A stretch of 64,000 nt of DNA from Chitinophagales bacterium (GCA_026928325.1 JAIXKS010000011.1:2697-66696), one strand, 5' to 3'. Positions 45,747-56,009 are shown, counted from the stretch's first letter. Notes: generated by a model not told the origin, from the letters alone. Program-made: numbers and translations.

Positions 45747-47140
45747 ATGACAAAATATACTAATCGTAAGGATTATATCAGCACATTAGAGGCTTACAAA
45801 GATCAAGACCTCATAAAAGTAATTAGTGGTTTGCGTAGGTCTGGTAAAAGTACTTTGCTTGAGATGTACCAATTGATGTTGCTAAAACAAGGCGTAAAGG
45901 AAAATCAAATTGTTTTTCTGAATTTCGAAGATTTTGAACTACGTAAGTTTTTAAATGATTTGGATAGCCTATATTATTATATCATTGATTAATTGGATTT
46001 GTCAAAACCTTACTATGTGTTTTAGGACGAAATACAAAATGTAAATGAATTTGAGCGTTTGGTGGACGGGTTGTTTGTAAAACCCAATATAGATGTTTAC
46101 ATGACAGGTACTAATGCATTTTTACTATCTAGCGAATTGGCAACCTTGTTAAGTGGACGCTATATCGAGATTTCTATTCTTCCATTTTCATTCAAAGAAT
46201 ATTTAACAGCACGAAATATTGATGTCAGCAATAAGTATCTAAATTATGAAATTTTATTTTTTGAGTACATCAATGAAACATCACTTCCCAAAGGTGTTGA
46301 ATTACGAGAAGGTGGTTTCGATAAAATATACGAATATTTAGAGGCCATATATAAAACCATTATCGAGAAAGATATCACGCAGCGACATCAAATCAATGAT
46401 AAACGTGCTTTTGAAAATATTGTGAAATTTGTGGCTTCTAATATTGGTAATCCGCTCTCGCCAAGCAACATTGCCAAAACATTGAAACAAGACGGACAAA
46501 GTGTACACAATACGAATGTTGAAAGATACTTAGATTATTTGGTGGCATGTTTCGTGTTTTACAAAGTAAATCGTTTTGACCCTAAAGGTAAGAAGCAACT
46601 TGCTACACAAGAAAAGTACTATTTGGTCGATGCAGGTTTACTCAATATCTTAGCAGGTAAAGAGAGAACAACAGATAGAGGACATATTTTAGAAAATGTA
46701 GTTTATCTTGAATTACTTCGAAGAGGTAATAAGATATGGACAGGTACAAGTCGTAACAGTGAAGTTGACTTTGTATGCAGAACAAAAACTGGCGATATTG
46801 AATATTATCAAGTGGCAAGGCTGATGACCAACGAAAATACTGTGAAGCGGGTGTTTGCGGCATTAGTGCTCTGTCCACAAAAAAATTTTAATGAAATGTC
46901 GTTCTTTTTTCAAATCTCATCGTTAAAAATACTCGTCATAGTTATCACTATGCCTGCGTTTTTTGCCTTGGTCTTAAAAAAAATAACTTCCATTATCATT
47001 TAAGTCTTTTTATAGACAGAGCACAAGAATCAATCAAAGACAACTACCCTAAGTTTTTATTGACTACTGATAGCTTCACCCAAGATCGTAATGGAGTTAA
47101 GCATTTGAATGTATTTAATTGGTTACTTGATAATAACTAA
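45747..47140 (+). pseudogene. AAA-family ATPase with DUF4143 domain, broken by two stops and a MITE-like insertion
   Basis: The intact protein would be about 410 residues: Walker A GLRRSGKSTLLEMYQ near the start, Walker B at YYVF-stop-DEIQNV, and the DUF4143 C-terminal half (YYLVDAGLLNILAG, NSEVDFVCRTKTG). Two in-frame stops interrupt it (TAA at 45990-45992, TAG at 46023-46025; the TAG replaces the Leu codon of the Walker B region). A 159-bp repeat element is inserted at 46866-47024. Beyond it the frame continues as ESIKDNYPKF...NWLLDNN and stops at 47140. Such ATPases are common, transferable and often decay; the cellular role is uncertain. Confidence 0.88.
46866..47024 (+). mobile_element. 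MITE-like dispersed repeat, copy B (inside ATPase pseudogene)
   Basis: 159 bp, beginning GTGCTCTGTC and ending GACAGAGCAC (perfect 10-bp inverted ends). Bordered by TA (46864-46865) and AA (47025-47026), the latter probably a mutated copy of the duplicated TA. Deleting the element and one dinucleotide joins GCG-GCA-TTA to GAA-TCA-ATC in frame, which restores the expected DUF4143 end. Confidence 0.88.
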
Positions 47141-47465
47141 TAAAGAAAAATACGATAATAATGGTATATCCTTAGATATTCAAGACTACGTGTGTTGTGT
47201 GTGGTGCGTCACAAAACTATCTGTATTTAGGAATGAAAAATATTTTTGCGCACTGTATTACAATATGTACTGATAATCAATATAATACAAATTATAAAAA
47301 TAAGTTATTTGTAAAATATTGAATTTCTTTGAAAAAATATATTAAAAATATTTGTAATATGTAATTTGCGTAATATCTTTGCGGGGTGATATAGTCTAAA
47401 ACTGTATTGCGATTCCCATAAACAGTAATTAATGATTTTTATTTCTCAAAGTAAAAAAATTAATT
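47141..47465. other. AT-rich leader region of the 2113-aa protein gene
   Basis: No gene. Contains the well-formed promoter at 47351-47381; the leader from there to the ATG is about 75 nt and AT-rich. Confidence 0.35.
47351..47381 (+). promoter_or_regulatory. Bacteroidota sigma-type promoter (TTTG-N19-TATCTTTG)
   Basis: TTTG at 47351-47354, a 19-bp spacer and TATCTTTG at 47374-47381 match the Bacteroidota primary promoter consensus in both boxes and spacing. It should drive the giant gene at 47466. Confidence 0.65.
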
Positions 47466-50400
47466 ATGTCGATTTTACACAATTTTAAAACAAGCAAACC
47501 ATTATTCGTTAGATGGATACCGGTATTGTTTATGATGACCTTCCTTGCCTTGCCAGGGGAAGTGTCGAGTCAGATTTCAAGATATGTCGATTCAGCAATT
47601 GGGGCGGATGCGGGAGATTGTTCTGTTCCGGGTACACCTTGTGCGACCATCTCTTATGCGTTGGGACAAGCTGCTGCAGGAGACGATATCTACGTTGAGG
47701 CAGGTTCAGGAACATATAACGAAAATGTACTGATCAATAAATCAGTCAACTTATATGGAAATGGAGCTACAGTTCAAGGTAGTGCTTCAAATCTTGGTAC
47801 TTTTCAATTATTGCCGAATGTTAACAATGTTACGATTGATGGCTTTACATTGTTAGGTTACGATAATCCAAATCCGGCTGTTGAATTTGCAGCCTTGTAT
47901 TTTCAAGGTAACCATAGCAATATAACGGTTACTAATAATACCATAACAGCCGATGGCGAAGGAGGGTTATTGACTGAGTACAACACGACTATTGCAAATT
48001 TGACAATTAGCAATAATGTTTTTAATGGAAAAACCTATGTAGGTGCCGCTCCTGGTGGTAATTGTATCTCTGATAATCAATATTCAACGCCGAACTTTCC
48101 TAGACAATTGGTTGTTATCAGTCCTAACGCTACAAATATAGTCTTTACAGATAATCTTATCGAAGGACAAACCGGAGATTTGGGAAGTGGACTTTGTAGC
48201 ACATTAGGTAAAAGCAATTTTGCAGTCACGATTGATGCTACGAATGCGACCATTTCAGGCAATACATTTAAAACAAAGATTGTAGGTGGTAACTCTGCAT
48301 TATTGAGGACAAGAGGTAGTGGATTTGATATTAATGATAATACTTTCGATTCTGAAAATCTCTCGGGAACAGCTTACTACCATTTTTATAACGCAACAGC
48401 ATTAAATGGAGGAGATCCTTCGGATATTGCTGGTCTATTTGCTAGTAATACTTATTTGCCGAGCCCGAGTTACTCCACGAGTAGCGGTAATACTCTTATT
48501 TTTATGTGTACCGGACCAGTGCTAACAGCAGAGATTAATGCCGTAATATTATCTAGTAATCCAAATGATGGTATTTCTGAAGTATTTGATTCTCTTCATT
48601 GTGGAATAGATGTTGATCTTAATTTTGGAGATTTCACTCATACTGGTGGAATCGGTCTAGAATCTCAAAGAAAGGTTTTCCAATCTTGGGAAGGCGAGAA
48701 TGTTACTGTAGGTTTGTGTACAGATTGTAATAGAACAGCCGCTTCTATGTCGAATACGATAGAGACGGTTGCTTTGGTTGATCCTTCACTTCCCGGTAAG
48801 ATTACTATTAAATTTCTAGCATATATTGATGCTAATAATAATGATCAGATTGATTTAAATGAGTGTAGTAGTGACACGATTATATATATATATACCTTAC
48901 ACCCTCCGATTACAAATGTGCAGATTGTAGCAGTTCCGGATGGGGATGTATGTTTAGGAGCAACAAATGTACAGTATAGTGTCAATGTAGAAGGCGGTGT
49001 TGCCAGTGAACTTCAATACTATTGGACAGCCTATAATTCAGGAGATGGTTCAGGTACGGGATATGACGGATTTCTACCTAGTAGATACGATGAAAGTCCT
49101 ACTCGATCATGGACAGCAAGCACAGGAGCCAAGTCTGTGGGGGTAAGTGTTTGGTTTGACTCTTGTCCTAATATTGGCGAAGACTTATATTCATTTGAAG
49201 TAGCGGCAGATCCTGTTGCACCTACATTAGTTTCTGTATCAAATACTGATGATGAGGTATGTGAAGGCACAGAATTGTCAGCAACTATTGCTCCGGGCTC
49301 AGATGGTGCAGGAGATTGTGAAGATGAGATCAGATATTCAGTAGATGGTGGATCTACTTGGTATCCTTATGTTTCAGATAATGTCCTTATTATAGGTAGC
49401 GAGGATTTAATCATTGAAGCTAGAAGAGTTTGTGATGGCGCAGGATGTGATGGTTCTGGGACCGATTTTGCAGAACTTGTACGTTGGAGTTCATTACCAG
49501 TACCTACTGTTGCTATCGATCCTATTGATTATGACATTTGCAAAGATGAAGATGTTGATATAGCGGCAACTATTTCTGGAGGAACTACGCCTTATGTTAT
49601 AGATTGGACAGGTTCAGGTGCTGGATACTTGAGTAGTACAACAGTAGCTGATCCAACATTTAATAGCCCTGATTTTGGAAGTTTCGTATTGAATATCAGC
49701 GTAACAGATAATAATAACTGTGTTGCTTCTGACGAAATAACCGTTCATGTTAGAGATGAAGTTAGACCTACGATTACATGTCCTGGTGATATCAGAATAG
49801 AGTTGGCTCCTTCTGAATGTGAGATCCTTGTAGATTTTGCTGCGGACATCAATCCTGATGATAACTGTGATGGAGTTGTGTATAAGTATGTAGCTGGATC
49901 TTTAGAATCAGGAGATATATTCCCAATAGGTATCCATACTGTTTCTATTTATGCAGAAGATGTAGCAGGTAATTTATCTGACACTTGTTCATTTACCGTA
50001 ACAATTGTAGATTATATAAATCCGAATTTGGGATGTAAGCCGATTAATTACTCTTTAGATCAAAACTGTGAAGGTGTTTTGACGCCTACGGAAGTATTGG
50101 TAGGTTGGGAGACAGGTGGTATTCCTGACTTAGGTTGCCCGGGATCATTCACGATCGAAATCACCGGACCAAATGGAGAGTCTTTAGGTAACCACATTAC
50201 TGGAGAGTTTTTAGGAAAAACATTGGGATATACTATTTCGCATTTGTCAAGATTCAAGTGTTGGAATACAATATTAGTTGAAGATAAAATGCCTCCAATC
50301 ATCGAATGTAGAGATACTTCAGTTCACTGTCTAACTGACTTAACGAAGTTGGATATGTATCGAGTATATGACAATTGTGGTGCTGTTGGCGTGAAAATAG

Positions 50401-53400
50401 ATGAAAAAATCATCGACTTGCCTTGTGATGATGATTATGTTTGTAAAATCGAACGTACTTATAAAGCAGTAGATAATTATGGCAACGAAAGTGCACCATG
50501 TACTTCAACGATTTATTTGTTGAGACCATCAAAAGATGGTATTCAGGCTCCAGGAAATCCAGATCCATTGGAATGTTCAGATAATTATAAGAAAGATGCA
50601 AATGGTCATCCTCATCCGGATATTACAGGTATTCCTACCTATGATGGACGTAAATTATGGCCTCAAAGCGAACTTGATTTGATTTATTGTAACTCTATCA
50701 TAGATTACAAAGACAAAGTTCTTCTAAGTAGTTCTTGTAAGACAATCATTCAGAGAACATGGAGAATTACCGAGTGGCATTGTAGTTCAGCTGTTGAGTT
50801 GCTTGTTGCCGTTCAGACCATTATGATTATTGATTCTAAACCACCGGTTATCCCACAATTAGACGATGTTGTAGTTACAACCAGAGCATTAAGTTGTTCA
50901 TCAATAGTCCATTTCCCTACATTGGATATTACGGATAACTGTAATGAAGTAACTAAGGTGATTATCAATGTTACTACAGATGGTGTGGCTTCAGGAAGTG
51001 TGACTGGAAACGGTGGTAGCTTAGAATTAGGCGTTGGAGAACACATAATTACTTATACTGCGGTAGATTATTGCAAAAACATTGGAGAAATGTCTTATAA
51101 AGTGACAGTTCGCGACCAAACAGACCCAGTCGCTATATGTGATCAATATGCAACAGTGAGCCTAAGAGAAGATGGATTGACTTTTGTAACAGCGGATGCT
51201 ATTGATGATGGTAGTTTTGATGCGTGTGGTGATGTTACGTTGAAGATTAGAAGAATGACGGATCCATGTGGATTAGGCCAGGATGAAGGATGGCATGATC
51301 GACTTGAGATCTGTTGTGCAGATGCAAATCAATCTCCTATGATTGTACTTTTAGTTACAGATAAAGGAGGAAACACCAATATGTGTATGGTAAGCCTAAA
51401 TGTTCAGGATAAAATTCAACCAAGAATTAGCTGCCCAGATGATTTGGAAATAGAAAATTGTGAATTTACATTTGATCCGTCTTTAGCTGGTGCAAATCAT
51501 GCTTTTGGTGAGGCGACCATAACAGATAATTGTCCTTCAAATCTTGATATAACGCATGAATTGATTGATAATCGTTCACAGTGTGGTACGGGAGAAGTTG
51601 TGCGTACAATTGGTGTTAATCTTAACGGAAAATTAGTACAAACTTGTACCCAGACGATTACCTTTAAAAATAACGATCCATTCTATATCAACGAATCCGA
51701 TGATAACGATCCAAATGATGATGTAATTTGGCCAAAGGATTATGTAGCTTTAGGACAGTGTTCATTTTTAGGATTGGCTCCTGAGAGCCTTCCTGATTCA
51801 TCTGCTTTCCCAATTTTAACGGAAGATGCATGTGATATGGTCGGTAAATTGTACACTGATCAAGTACTTGAATTTACTCAAAATGGTGCTTGTTATAAGA
51901 TTTTGAGAACTTGGTCAATTATTGACTGGTGTCAAGCAAACAAAGAGTGGACTTATGTACAAGAAATAAAAGTTATGGATAATGATGCACCTCAGTTTGT
52001 GGATCTTCCAACGACTAAATTGACATTTGAAACAGCAACTTGTGATAGTAGAGAAATAACTTTAGTTGCCAATGCTGTTGACTGTACACCGGCAAACGAA
52101 TTGGTATGGACATATATCATTAAGAAAGATGGTGTAAATTATGTTTCAGGTAATGGCAATAGTGTTACTAGAATATTTACAGTAGGAGCATATAGTATTG
52201 AGTTTAAAGTAAGCGATAGATGTGGTAATTTATCTCAAGGATCTTACGAATTTGAAGTGATTACAACTAAACCAGCTGTTCCGGTATGTATCTTTGGGCT
52301 TTCTTCTAATATTACCATGATGGATACAGATGGAGACGGTATTGGCGATACACCACAGACGATGGTGAGACCTGAATTATTTGATAATAAGAGTTACCAC
52401 TTATGTGGTTATGACTTTGTCTTGAGTTTCTCTGCTGATGTCACTGACAGATTAAGAACTTATACTTGTGATGATTTAGGTGAGCAAGTAATTCAGTTAT
52501 GGGTTACAGATTCTCACGGAAATACAGCATTTTGTTCAACTACTATTGATATTCAAGACAATGATGAATTATGTCCTCCTACAGGGCCACTTGTATCTAA
52601 TGTATCCGGAAGAATTGTGAAGGAAGATAACAAGGCGATCGAAGAAGTAGGTGTAGAATTGATAGGTGTTGAAAGCGATTTCACAGAAACAAACCGTGAA
52701 GGCCAGTATGCATTTGGTAGAGTTAAAAATGCCGGTAACTATAATATTATTCCATCTAAAAATGGAGATGATATGAATGGTGTGAGTACCTATGACTTAG
52801 TATTGATACAAAGACACATTCTAGATATTGAACCGTTGAAATCTCCATATAAGTTAATAGCAGCGGATATCAATAATAACGGATCGATAACTGCGTCTGA
52901 CTTGTCAGAATTGCGTAAGCTAATATTAGGTATCTATGATGAGTTCCCTAATAATTCTAGTTGGAGATTTGTGGATGCTTCTTATAAGTTTAAAGATGCA
53001 CAAGATCCATGGGCGGAATATGTACCAGAGCTTTATGAAATCAGCAATTTGAGAAACAATATGGATATTAATTTTATCGGTATTAAAGTTGGTGACGTTA
53101 ACATAGATGCTCAAGGTTCAAAATTTGATGAAACGAAAGTTGCTTCAAGAGCGATCAATAACTTGGCAATTGGCGACAGAAGTGTTGTGAAAGGTGATTG
53201 GTTAAATATCCCAGTAGTAGCTACTAATTCTGGAGTATTATATGGTTTACAAGCTCAATTAGCGACTTCAGGATTGAAAGTCCATGGCATTAAAGGTGCT
53301 TCAATGAAGGTTGCGGATGCAGATTTTGCGATTGTGGATGATAATCAAGTACGATTAGCATTGGCAGCGGGTCAAGGTGTTCATGTGGTTGCTGGACAAA

Positions 53401-53807
53401 CCCTTTTTGAAATCGAAGTTGAGGCTACACAATCCGGAAAATTGAGCCATATGCTTGATTTAGGTACTGATATGCTTGCAGAGATATATTCAGATGACCA
53501 AACTATCGGTGCACTAGGTATTCAGTGGAGAAATGGTGAAACAGCTCAGACTGAATTGGCTTCTGTAACACCTAACCCTTGGAGTACACATACTGAAATC
53601 GGATTTGAACTTCCAGTGGATGGTATGGTTACCTTCAAAGTGAAGGATTATACAGGTAAGAAGTGGATAAGTACAGTAGATTACTATCCTTCAGGCCAGA
53701 ATGTAATCAAGCTTTCAAGAGCAGATCTTCCTCAATCAGGCGTATATTTTTACGAGATTAGAACTGAAAATCAGATTTTAACTGGTAAGATGATAGTCAT
53801 TGAATAA
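47466..53807 (+). CDS. giant secreted beta-helix / HYR / dockerin-like protein with T9SS type A sorting domain
   Basis: A 2113-residue protein. Signal peptide about 1-36. A DUF1565/right-handed beta-helix domain (about 40-330) begins RYVDSAIGADAGDCSVPGTP. Ig/PKD-like segments (about 480-770) lead to a long run of HYR-type and related repeats (about 775-1690) with signatures such as PTITCPGDIRI, VAGNLSDTCSFTVTIVD and CADANQSPM. A carboxypeptidase-like fold (about 1705) is followed by a dockerin type I-like pair of EF-loops (about 1770-1823, AADINNNGSITASDLSELR), a cohesin-like beta domain (about 1880-1990) and a type A sorting domain (from about 2031, VTPNPWSTHTEIGF). Probably a cell-surface or matrix protein; carbohydrate binding is possible through the beta-helix. 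Confidence 0.9.
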   Translation: MSILHNFKTSKPLFVRWIPVLFMMTFLALPGEVSSQISRYVDSAIGADAGDCSVPGTPCATISYALGQAAAGDDIYVEAGSGTYNENVLINKSVNLYGNGATVQGSASNLGTFQLLPNVNNVTIDGFTLLGYDNPNPAVEFAALYFQGNHSNITVTNNTITADGEGGLLTEYNTTIANLTISNNVFNGKTYVGAAPGGNCISDNQYSTPNFPRQLVVISPNATNIVFTDNLIEGQTGDLGSGLCSTLGKSNFAVTIDATNATISGNTFKTKIVGGNSALLRTRGSGFDINDNTFDSENLSGTAYYHFYNATALNGGDPSDIAGLFASNTYLPSPSYSTSSGNTLIFMCTGPVLTAEINAVILSSNPNDGISEVFDSLHCGIDVDLNFGDFTHTGGIGLESQRKVFQSWEGENVTVGLCTDCNRTAASMSNTIETVALVDPSLPGKITIKFLAYIDANNNDQIDLNECSSDTIIYIYTLHPPITNVQIVAVPDGDVCLGATNVQYSVNVEGGVASELQYYWTAYNSGDGSGTGYDGFLPSRYDESPTRSWTASTGAKSVGVSVWFDSCPNIGEDLYSFEVAADPVAPTLVSVSNTDDEVCEGTELSATIAPGSDGAGDCEDEIRYSVDGGSTWYPYVSDNVLIIGSEDLIIEARRVCDGAGCDGSGTDFAELVRWSSLPVPTVAIDPIDYDICKDEDVDIAATISGGTTPYVIDWTGSGAGYLSSTTVADPTFNSPDFGSFVLNISVTDNNNCVASDEITVHVRDEVRPTITCPGDIRIELAPSECEILVDFAADINPDDNCDGVVYKYVAGSLESGDIFPIGIHTVSIYAEDVAGNLSDTCSFTVTIVDYINPNLGCKPINYSLDQNCEGVLTPTEVLVGWETGGIPDLGCPGSFTIEITGPNGESLGNHITGEFLGKTLGYTISHLSRFKCWNTILVEDKMPPIIECRDTSVHCLTDLTKLDMYRVYDNCGAVGVKIDEKIIDLPCDDDYVCKIERTYKAVDNYGNESAPCTSTIYLLRPSKDGIQAPGNPDPLECSDNYKKDANGHPHPDITGIPTYDGRKLWPQSELDLIYCNSIIDYKDKVLLSSSCKTIIQRTWRITEWHCSSAVELLVAVQTIMIIDSKPPVIPQLDDVVVTTRALSCSSIVHFPTLDITDNCNEVTKVIINVTTDGVASGSVTGNGGSLELGVGEHIITYTAVDYCKNIGEMSYKVTVRDQTDPVAICDQYATVSLREDGLTFVTADAIDDGSFDACGDVTLKIRRMTDPCGLGQDEGWHDRLEICCADANQSPMIVLLVTDKGGNTNMCMVSLNVQDKIQPRISCPDDLEIENCEFTFDPSLAGANHAFGEATITDNCPSNLDITHELIDNRSQCGTGEVVRTIGVNLNGKLVQTCTQTITFKNNDPFYINESDDNDPNDDVIWPKDYVALGQCSFLGLAPESLPDSSAFPILTEDACDMVGKLYTDQVLEFTQNGACYKILRTWSIIDWCQANKEWTYVQEIKVMDNDAPQFVDLPTTKLTFETATCDSREITLVANAVDCTPANELVWTYIIKKDGVNYVSGNGNSVTRIFTVGAYSIEFKVSDRCGNLSQGSYEFEVITTKPAVPVCIFGLSSNITMMDTDGDGIGDTPQTMVRPELFDNKSYHLCGYDFVLSFSADVTDRLRTYTCDDLGEQVIQLWVTDSHGNTAFCSTTIDIQDNDELCPPTGPLVSNVSGRIVKEDNKAIEEVGVELIGVESDFTETNREGQYAFGRVKNAGNYNIIPSKNGDDMNGVSTYDLVLIQRHILDIEPLKSPYKLIAADINNNGSITASDLSELRKLILGIYDEFPNNSSWRFVDASYKFKDAQDPWAEYVPELYEISNLRNNMDINFIGIKVGDVNIDAQGSKFDETKVASRAINNLAIGDRSVVKGDWLNIPVVATNSGVLYGLQAQLATSGLKVHGIKGASMKVADADFAIVDDNQVRLALAAGQGVHVVAGQTLFEIEVEATQSGKLSHMLDLGTDMLAEIYSDDQTIGALGIQWRNGETAQTELASVTPNPWSTHTEIGFELPVDGMVTFKVKDYTGKKWISTVDYYPSGQNVIKLSRADLPQSGVYFYEIRTENQILTGKMIVIE

Positions 53808-53831
53808 ATAAGACTGTTGTAAAATAAGTGG

Positions 53832-53868
53832 AGCGGTTTGTCAGCAAGTGCGGGCAAACCGCTTTTTG
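53832..53868 (+). terminator. rho-independent terminator
   Basis: AGCGGTTTG pairs with CAAACCGCT around a 14-nt loop and is followed by TTTTTG, 25 bp after the stop codon of the 2113-residue protein gene. Confidence 0.82.
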
Positions 53869-54196
53869 TTTTGGGTCAGATTATCTTGAATTATGCTTGG
53901 TGCTTAGGTAGCTGAAGTTACAAAAGGAGCAAGATCATCTCTAGTTGTAACTTGGGTCACTGATAGTATGAATAAATTGCAATATCATTGTAGTGAGAAA
54001 AGATTGAATCTATTTTTAAAAGTATTGACACTAAATAATGAAAGTGAGAAGTATAAATTAAATAGCGTTCTTTAAAGAAAGATTTGATTTTCTTCAATTG
54101 GTAAATCGTGGGTTTGTATGGATGGAGCATCCTACGATGATTAAATGTGTATTATTTTTTGAAATTAATTTTTTGCAATCTATAAAATGTATAACA
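53869..54196. other. gap before the second beta-helix protein gene
   Basis: About 330 bp without repeat or RNA-like structure. A frame from 54098 runs into the next gene but encodes no signal-like or conserved sequence before 54197. Confidence 0.3.
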
Positions 54197-55699
54197 ATGA
54201 CAAACCAAACATTTTTTAAGTATTTTTCTGTGTTTTTATTCTCGTTAATCTTAGTTTTTTCGGCGGAAGGTCAGATTAGCAATCCTCTAAAAAAGGCGAA
54301 AGATGCCTTAAAAAAGGAGACGGACAAAACATTAAACCAAAATAATACAAACGTTCTAAAGTCAGGAGACAAAAAATCAAACGACCCAAGTGTAAGTGCT
54401 GTGGTTCCAAAAGGAACAAAGGATATCTACGTATCTGTTGAGCGTGGAAGTAATCGCAGAGATGGTAGTAAATCTTCACCTGTGAAGGATTTGCAAAAGG
54501 CGATAGATATTGCTCCTGAAGGTGCAGTTATTCACGTTGCGCAGGGCAATTACTTGGGAAAACTTGATGCCGGATATTTTGAGGTAAAAAAGTATTTGTC
54601 TATTATCGGTGGCTATTCGGATGATTTTTCGACAAGAAATCCGGTGAAGTATCGGACTATGATTCAACCACCAGCTACTGCCATTGGCACCAATGCCAAT
54701 CATGGATTGATGGATATTTACGTTAAGGGTAAGCGAAATGGCGTGATTCTTATCGATGGCTTATTCTTTGATAAAGGTTTCATGAATAGATATGTATCTC
54801 CCAATGTGTCTGATCCTAGGTTTGCAGCTCCTGAAGGCTGTGAAACTGGAATCCTAAATCCGCCGGGAATGAATATTAATCAGCCGTATATGAGAGCGGA
54901 AACCTCTGTGTCCAATCAACTGATTCATGGCGATGTAGAAGGACAGGTGACGATTAGAAATTGCGTCTTTGTCAATGGTAGCCATTTTGGAATTCAAATG
55001 GGACATATCGGTGGGCATTATGAAATCTATAATAATATTTTTATCAATAGTAGAATGGCAGCCGTTGAAATCCGCGGCATGAATAATAAACCTGGCGAAT
55101 CAACGGTAGATTTTCATCACAATACTGTGTTGTTTACTTGGCGACGAGACTGGGCGCCGGGTGATAAAGATATGGGTTATGCATTCAGGTTTATGACAAG
55201 AGTAGATGCAGACATTCATCATAATATTATAGGATGTAGCGATTTCTCGGCATTAGATCGGACTTATATTGACGCAGATAAAACTAGAGAAAGCGAAAGA
55301 GTAACTTCTGCATGGGATAACTTGTTTTTTAACAATATAGAAGCAGACCTTACACTTCCATCGGGAGGTGGGAAATTTTTGAGAATTTTTGCCAAACAAT
55401 TTGAAGATGTAGATCAATTGGTCAAATACGAGGGAAATAGGGAAATGAATAATACGGAAATCGGAATGCTCAGCCAAAAGATTGATGAACCATATCTCAA
55501 AGCATTTTTATCTATGGAAAGTTCATCATCTTTGACCCATAACCCAAATTCTTCAGAGAATACCGCTCGTCAAATCCTAGGATTAAACCAGAGAGGAACT
55601 TCGAAATTTTCAGTTTCCATGTATTCCAATGCCTATCCTTTTGAAAAGGCAGCAGATTTATTTGGTGCCATAAAAAGTTATGGTGCGCAACTCCCATAA
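54197..55699 (+). CDS. secreted right-handed parallel beta-helix protein
   Basis: A 500-residue protein. Signal peptide MTNQTFFKYFSVFLFSLILV... cut after residue ~25 (SAEGQ). A Lys/Asn-rich linker leads to a DUF1565-type start (DIYVSVERGSNRRDGSKSSP, then VKDLQKAIDIAPEGAVIHVAQGNY) and helical coils with HGDVEGQVTIRNCVFVNGSHF and YEIYNNIFINSRMAAVEIRG. This domain fold is common in pectate lyase-like and surface proteins; no lyase active-site residues can be identified with confidence. Unlike its neighbour it has no T9SS sorting domain. The ATG at 54197 is chosen over 54098 because it starts the signal peptide. Confidence 0.85.
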   Translation: MTNQTFFKYFSVFLFSLILVFSAEGQISNPLKKAKDALKKETDKTLNQNNTNVLKSGDKKSNDPSVSAVVPKGTKDIYVSVERGSNRRDGSKSSPVKDLQKAIDIAPEGAVIHVAQGNYLGKLDAGYFEVKKYLSIIGGYSDDFSTRNPVKYRTMIQPPATAIGTNANHGLMDIYVKGKRNGVILIDGLFFDKGFMNRYVSPNVSDPRFAAPEGCETGILNPPGMNINQPYMRAETSVSNQLIHGDVEGQVTIRNCVFVNGSHFGIQMGHIGGHYEIYNNIFINSRMAAVEIRGMNNKPGESTVDFHHNTVLFTWRRDWAPGDKDMGYAFRFMTRVDADIHHNIIGCSDFSALDRTYIDADKTRESERVTSAWDNLFFNNIEADLTLPSGGGKFLRIFAKQFEDVDQLVKYEGNREMNNTEIGMLSQKIDEPYLKAFLSMESSSSLTHNPNSSENTARQILGLNQRGTSKFSVSMYSNAYPFEKAADLFGAIKSYGAQLP

Positions 55700-55772
55700 T
55701 TTCGCATTTTATCGGAGAAATAGGCAAAAGTGAAAGCCGTTTATTCTAGGAATTTTCTTGTTGACAGAGCAC

Positions 55773-55931
55773 TTGCTCAGTCAACAAAAGAAGTTTAATG
55801 AAATGTCGTTCTTTTTTCAAATCTCATCGTTAAAAATACTCGCCATAGTTACCACTATGCCTGCGTTTTTCGCCTTGATCTTTAAAAAAATAACTTCCAT
55901 TATTATTTAAATCTTTTTATAGACAGAGCAC
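55773..55931 (+). mobile_element. MITE-like dispersed repeat, copy C
   Basis: 159 bp, core almost identical to copies A, B and D, ending GACAGAGCAC|TA. The left end is degenerate (TTGCTCAGTC). It is immediately preceded by another GACAGAGCAC end at 55763-55772, so GTTGACAGAGCAC and TTGCTCAGTCAAC form an inverted pair; perhaps a remnant of an older copy into or next to which this one inserted. Confidence 0.78.
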
Positions 55932-55976
55932 TAAAAATATCACATATCGTTTTCAATTGTTTTAAAAAGGGTGTTC

Positions 55977-56009
55977 AGGTTTGTCAATTAAAATTGGCAA
56001 ACCTTTTTT
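55977..56009 (+). terminator. strong hairpin terminator
   Basis: AGGTTTGTCAATT pairs with AATTGGCAAACCT (13 bp, one G-U) around a 2-nt A linker, followed by TTTTTTG. It would terminate transcription coming from the beta-helix gene and the element. Confidence 0.75.

Noticed and set aside
45732-47003. Two separate small ATPase genes
   Set aside because: The two frames are the same frame split by nonsense codons, and together with the piece after the element they form a single DUF4143 ATPase; treated as one pseudogene.
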